A stretch of DNA of 64,000 bases, taken from NCBI RefSeq assembly GCF_007786475.1, contig NZ_VNJJ01000004.1, forward strand, positions 65,058 to 129,057. The letters are read 5' to 3'. A program made the translations under genes and the position numbers. Shown here piece by piece: positions 62,422 to 64,000 of this stretch. Source of the stretch: Cohnella terricola (GTDB taxonomy: Bacteria > Bacillota > Bacilli > Paenibacillales > Paenibacillaceae). Every line of letters begins with the position of its first letter. The stretch's first letter is position 1. The notes under the pieces were generated by a model. That model made no database searches and had not been told where the DNA came from. It saw nothing but the letters and a program-made list of their open reading frames with translations.

Positions 62422-63742
62422 AGACCAAATCCGGTTCGTCCGGCAAAATATGAAGAAAAACAAAACCCGTTTGTTCATGACCGTGCTCGCGACGGCGATG
62501 GGCTGTTCGTTCTTGATCGTACTTGCTTCCGTCGGCTTCGGCTTGCAGAAGAGCATCGTCGACAAAATCGTCGGCGACCGGCTCGTGACCGCCATCGACA
62601 TCTACGGGATCGAAGCCCATGATTCCATCGAGCGGCAGCTCGGACTCAGCCAGATTGAATATTTGCGTTCCGTCGACCATGTCAAAGCGGTTACTTATCG
62701 GAACCAAGTGCGCCAACAGCTGAGCCCTTCCTTAGACGGCAGCGCCGTCAACAGCCAAGGCGCCGTCAACGTCGATTTCGCGGCCGAGACGAAAGCAGGT
62801 TTCGCCCTGAGCGCCGGCACGCTTCCGAAAGCGGACGACGAAGTCGTGATCGGTTATCATATCCGCATCCCGCCGGGTACGAAACCTAACGAGGAACCTC
62901 CTGCGGCCGATGAATGGTTGGGCAAGACGATCAATCTGGAGGTCAGCCAGACCCAGACAGACGGATCGGAGAGGAAAACGACGATTCCCGTCAAGATCGT
63001 GGGCGTCGCCGAGAAACCGAGCCGGGAATGGAGGATCGATACGAACATTTATATCGGAAACGGCCTGATCGCCAAAATAGAGGATTTTACCCAGACGCAA
63101 TGGGGAGAACAGCGGATTGTACCTGATAAAAAGAATCCCGAAGGATACGAGCCTCCCGGATTGCAGGATCCGCGCTTTTATAATGGAGTTCAGGTCATCG
63201 CGGACGGAGCGAACCGCGTCAAAGGGATCGGCGAGGTAATTCGCAAGCAAGGTTATTTCATCCACTCGATCGCCGACGAATTGGAGCAAGTCAATCTCGT
63301 CTTCCTGATCATGAAGATCGGTCTCGTATTCGTAGGGACGATCGCCGTTCTGATCGCCTCTATCGGCATCTACAACACGATGACGATGGCCGTTACCGAA
63401 CGGGCGCAAGATATCGGCATCATGAAAGCGATCGGCGCGCACCCTTCGGCGATCAGACGCATTTTCTTGCTAGAGAGCGCGATGATCGGCATACTGGGCG
63501 CGCTGATTGGAACGGTCGTCGCGTATGTCGTCTCGTTCGCCGTCAATGCCGGCCTTCCGCTCGTCGTTCAAGGCTTCATGAACGAGAAGGTACCCGAAGG
63601 ATTCCGCTTCTCCTGGATTCCCGCTTATCTCGCCGCGCTGGCCGCTTTGATCTCCCTTGCGGTCGCCTTGCTGTCCGGCTCGCGTCCGGCAAGGCGGGCC
63701 ACGCGCGTAGACGTGCTTCGGGCGTTACGCCGGGATCTGTAA
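62411..63742 (+). CDS. ABC transporter permease, FtsX/MacB type
   Basis: 443 aa. One transmembrane helix near 22-42, a large extracellular MacB_PCD-like domain (about 50-290), then three helices (about 300-325, 350-375, 405-430) with the FtsX motif TMTMAVTERAQDIGIMKAIGAHPSAIRRIFLLESAMIG and the C-terminal PARRATRVDVLRALR. These exporters act by mechanotransmission on lipids, peptides or antibiotics. Antibiotic-peptide or envelope-stress use is possible. Confidence 0.92.
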   Translation: MKLKDQIRFVRQNMKKNKTRLFMTVLATAMGCSFLIVLASVGFGLQKSIVDKIVGDRLVTAIDIYGIEAHDSIERQLGLSQIEYLRSVDHVKAVTYRNQVRQQLSPSLDGSAVNSQGAVNVDFAAETKAGFALSAGTLPKADDEVVIGYHIRIPPGTKPNEEPPAADEWLGKTINLEVSQTQTDGSERKTTIPVKIVGVAEKPSREWRIDTNIYIGNGLIAKIEDFTQTQWGEQRIVPDKKNPEGYEPPGLQDPRFYNGVQVIADGANRVKGIGEVIRKQGYFIHSIADELEQVNLVFLIMKIGLVFVGTIAVLIASIGIYNTMTMAVTERAQDIGIMKAIGAHPSAIRRIFLLESAMIGILGALIGTVVAYVVSFAVNAGLPLVVQGFMNEKVPEGFRFSWIPAYLAALAALISLAVALLSGSRPARRATRVDVLRALRRDL

Positions 63743-63758
63743 CACGAATCTTGCATAT

Positions 63759-63800
63759 AGAAGCCCCTGCCAGCGGTTGCGGTTGCCGGCAGGGGCTTCT
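63759..63800. terminator. Terminator between convergent genes
   Basis: AGAAGCCCCTGCC and GGCAGGGGCTTCT arms (13 bp, perfect) with a 16-nt loop; a short T-containing tail on each side. Confidence 0.85.
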
Positions 63801-63812
63801 GCATTTCTCCAA

Positions 63813-64000
63813 TTATCTTTCGATTCGCACGATAGCTTCCGCCGAGAATTGTTCGGGATCCGCTTGCTCCCCGTCCGCTAGCTCGACCTTCGCAATTATC
63901 GTTAGCACGATACGATATTCCCCGTTCGGAACCGGATTTCCGTCGTTGTCCGTTAAGTTCCATGTTTCCGAGAAGTCCAGGGACTCGTTGTTTTGGAGTA
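63813..64000 (-). CDS. BsuPI-domain protein, C-terminal fragment
   Basis: The frame enters from the right window edge and ends at TAA (63813-63815); 62 codons are visible. The sequence SLDFSETWNLTDNDGNPVPNGEYRIVLTIIAKVE matches the BsuPI (intracellular proteinase inhibitor-like) domain, whose conserved core is W-x-D-NDGNPVPxGxY. The N-terminus is outside the window. Confidence 0.75.
   Translation of the reverse strand, partial: LQNNESLDFSETWNLTDNDGNPVPNGEYRIVLTIIAKVELADGEQADPEQFSAEAIVRIER

Overview
The window reads as chromosome of a Gram-positive, spore-former-type bacterium of the Paenibacillaceae (Paenibacillus or Cohnella-like; inference). Evidence is the moderately high GC, AGGAGG-type ribosome sites on nearly every gene, giant secreted proteins ending in three S-layer homology (SLH) domains, YesM/YesN-type two-component pairs beside sugar ABC transporters, several ECF sigma factors, and secreted glycoside hydrolases. 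No rRNA, tRNA, phage, insertion sequence or CRISPR array was recognised.

Layout. 1-11250: three consecutive minus-strand genes for very large secreted proteins built of NHL, InlB-type and fibronectin III repeats; the two complete ones end in SLH domains. Each has the same 40-bp upstream element. 11398-21385: a minus-strand operon for a YtfQRT/YjfF-like sugar ABC transporter with its own histidine kinase, AraC-type response regulator and an unusual tandem-binding-domain protein, bracketed by two copies of a short plus-strand promoter-terminator cassette that looks like a small RNA gene with a Pho-box-like promoter. 21375-36886: mixed housekeeping and regulation (alpha/beta hydrolase, His/Gly/Pro-rich protein, TVP38 protein, ECF sigma/anti-sigma pair, ribulokinase, CorA, second ECF sigma/anti-sigma pair, Fur-family regulator overlapping an atypical winged-helix regulator, ECF41 sigma factor with an FAD oxidoreductase). 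37041-38527: two tiny genes, a decayed inverted-repeat element and thioredoxin reductase. 38670-53952: a polysaccharide-use region with a mannonate-dehydratase-like enzyme, a lipoprotein/permease transporter, a GH95-like and a GH71/99-like secreted hydrolase, and a YesM/YesN pair. 54094-64000: epimerase, aminoglycoside-phosphotransferase-fold protein, CheY, carbonic anhydrase-LemA-TPM operon, a DUF4062 two-gene cassette, a secreted repeat protein, a MacB-type ABC exporter and the end of a BsuPI-domain gene.

Two patterns stand out beyond the gene list. First, four intergenic arrays (about 26.7, 30.7, 47.3 and 60.1 kb; about 51 units in total) all have a unit of 51 bp and each unit carries a hairpin-forming dyad. 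The arrays at 30.7 and 47.3 kb are the same family in opposite orientation, the array at 26.7 kb is a diverged relative, and the array at 60.1 kb has an unrelated sequence but the same unit length. Second, a pair of candidate small RNAs of about 67 nt flanks the sugar operon. They share a C-rich 5' end, an identical terminator loop and a covarying stem.

The genes form a coherent carbohydrate economy: surface-anchored and secreted proteins and hydrolases outside, binding lipoproteins and permeases at the membrane, two-component systems sensing ligand, and catabolic enzymes (AraB, mannonate-dehydratase-like) inside. Predicted starts were placed by Shine-Dalgarno spacing and in several genes lie inside the longest open frame.
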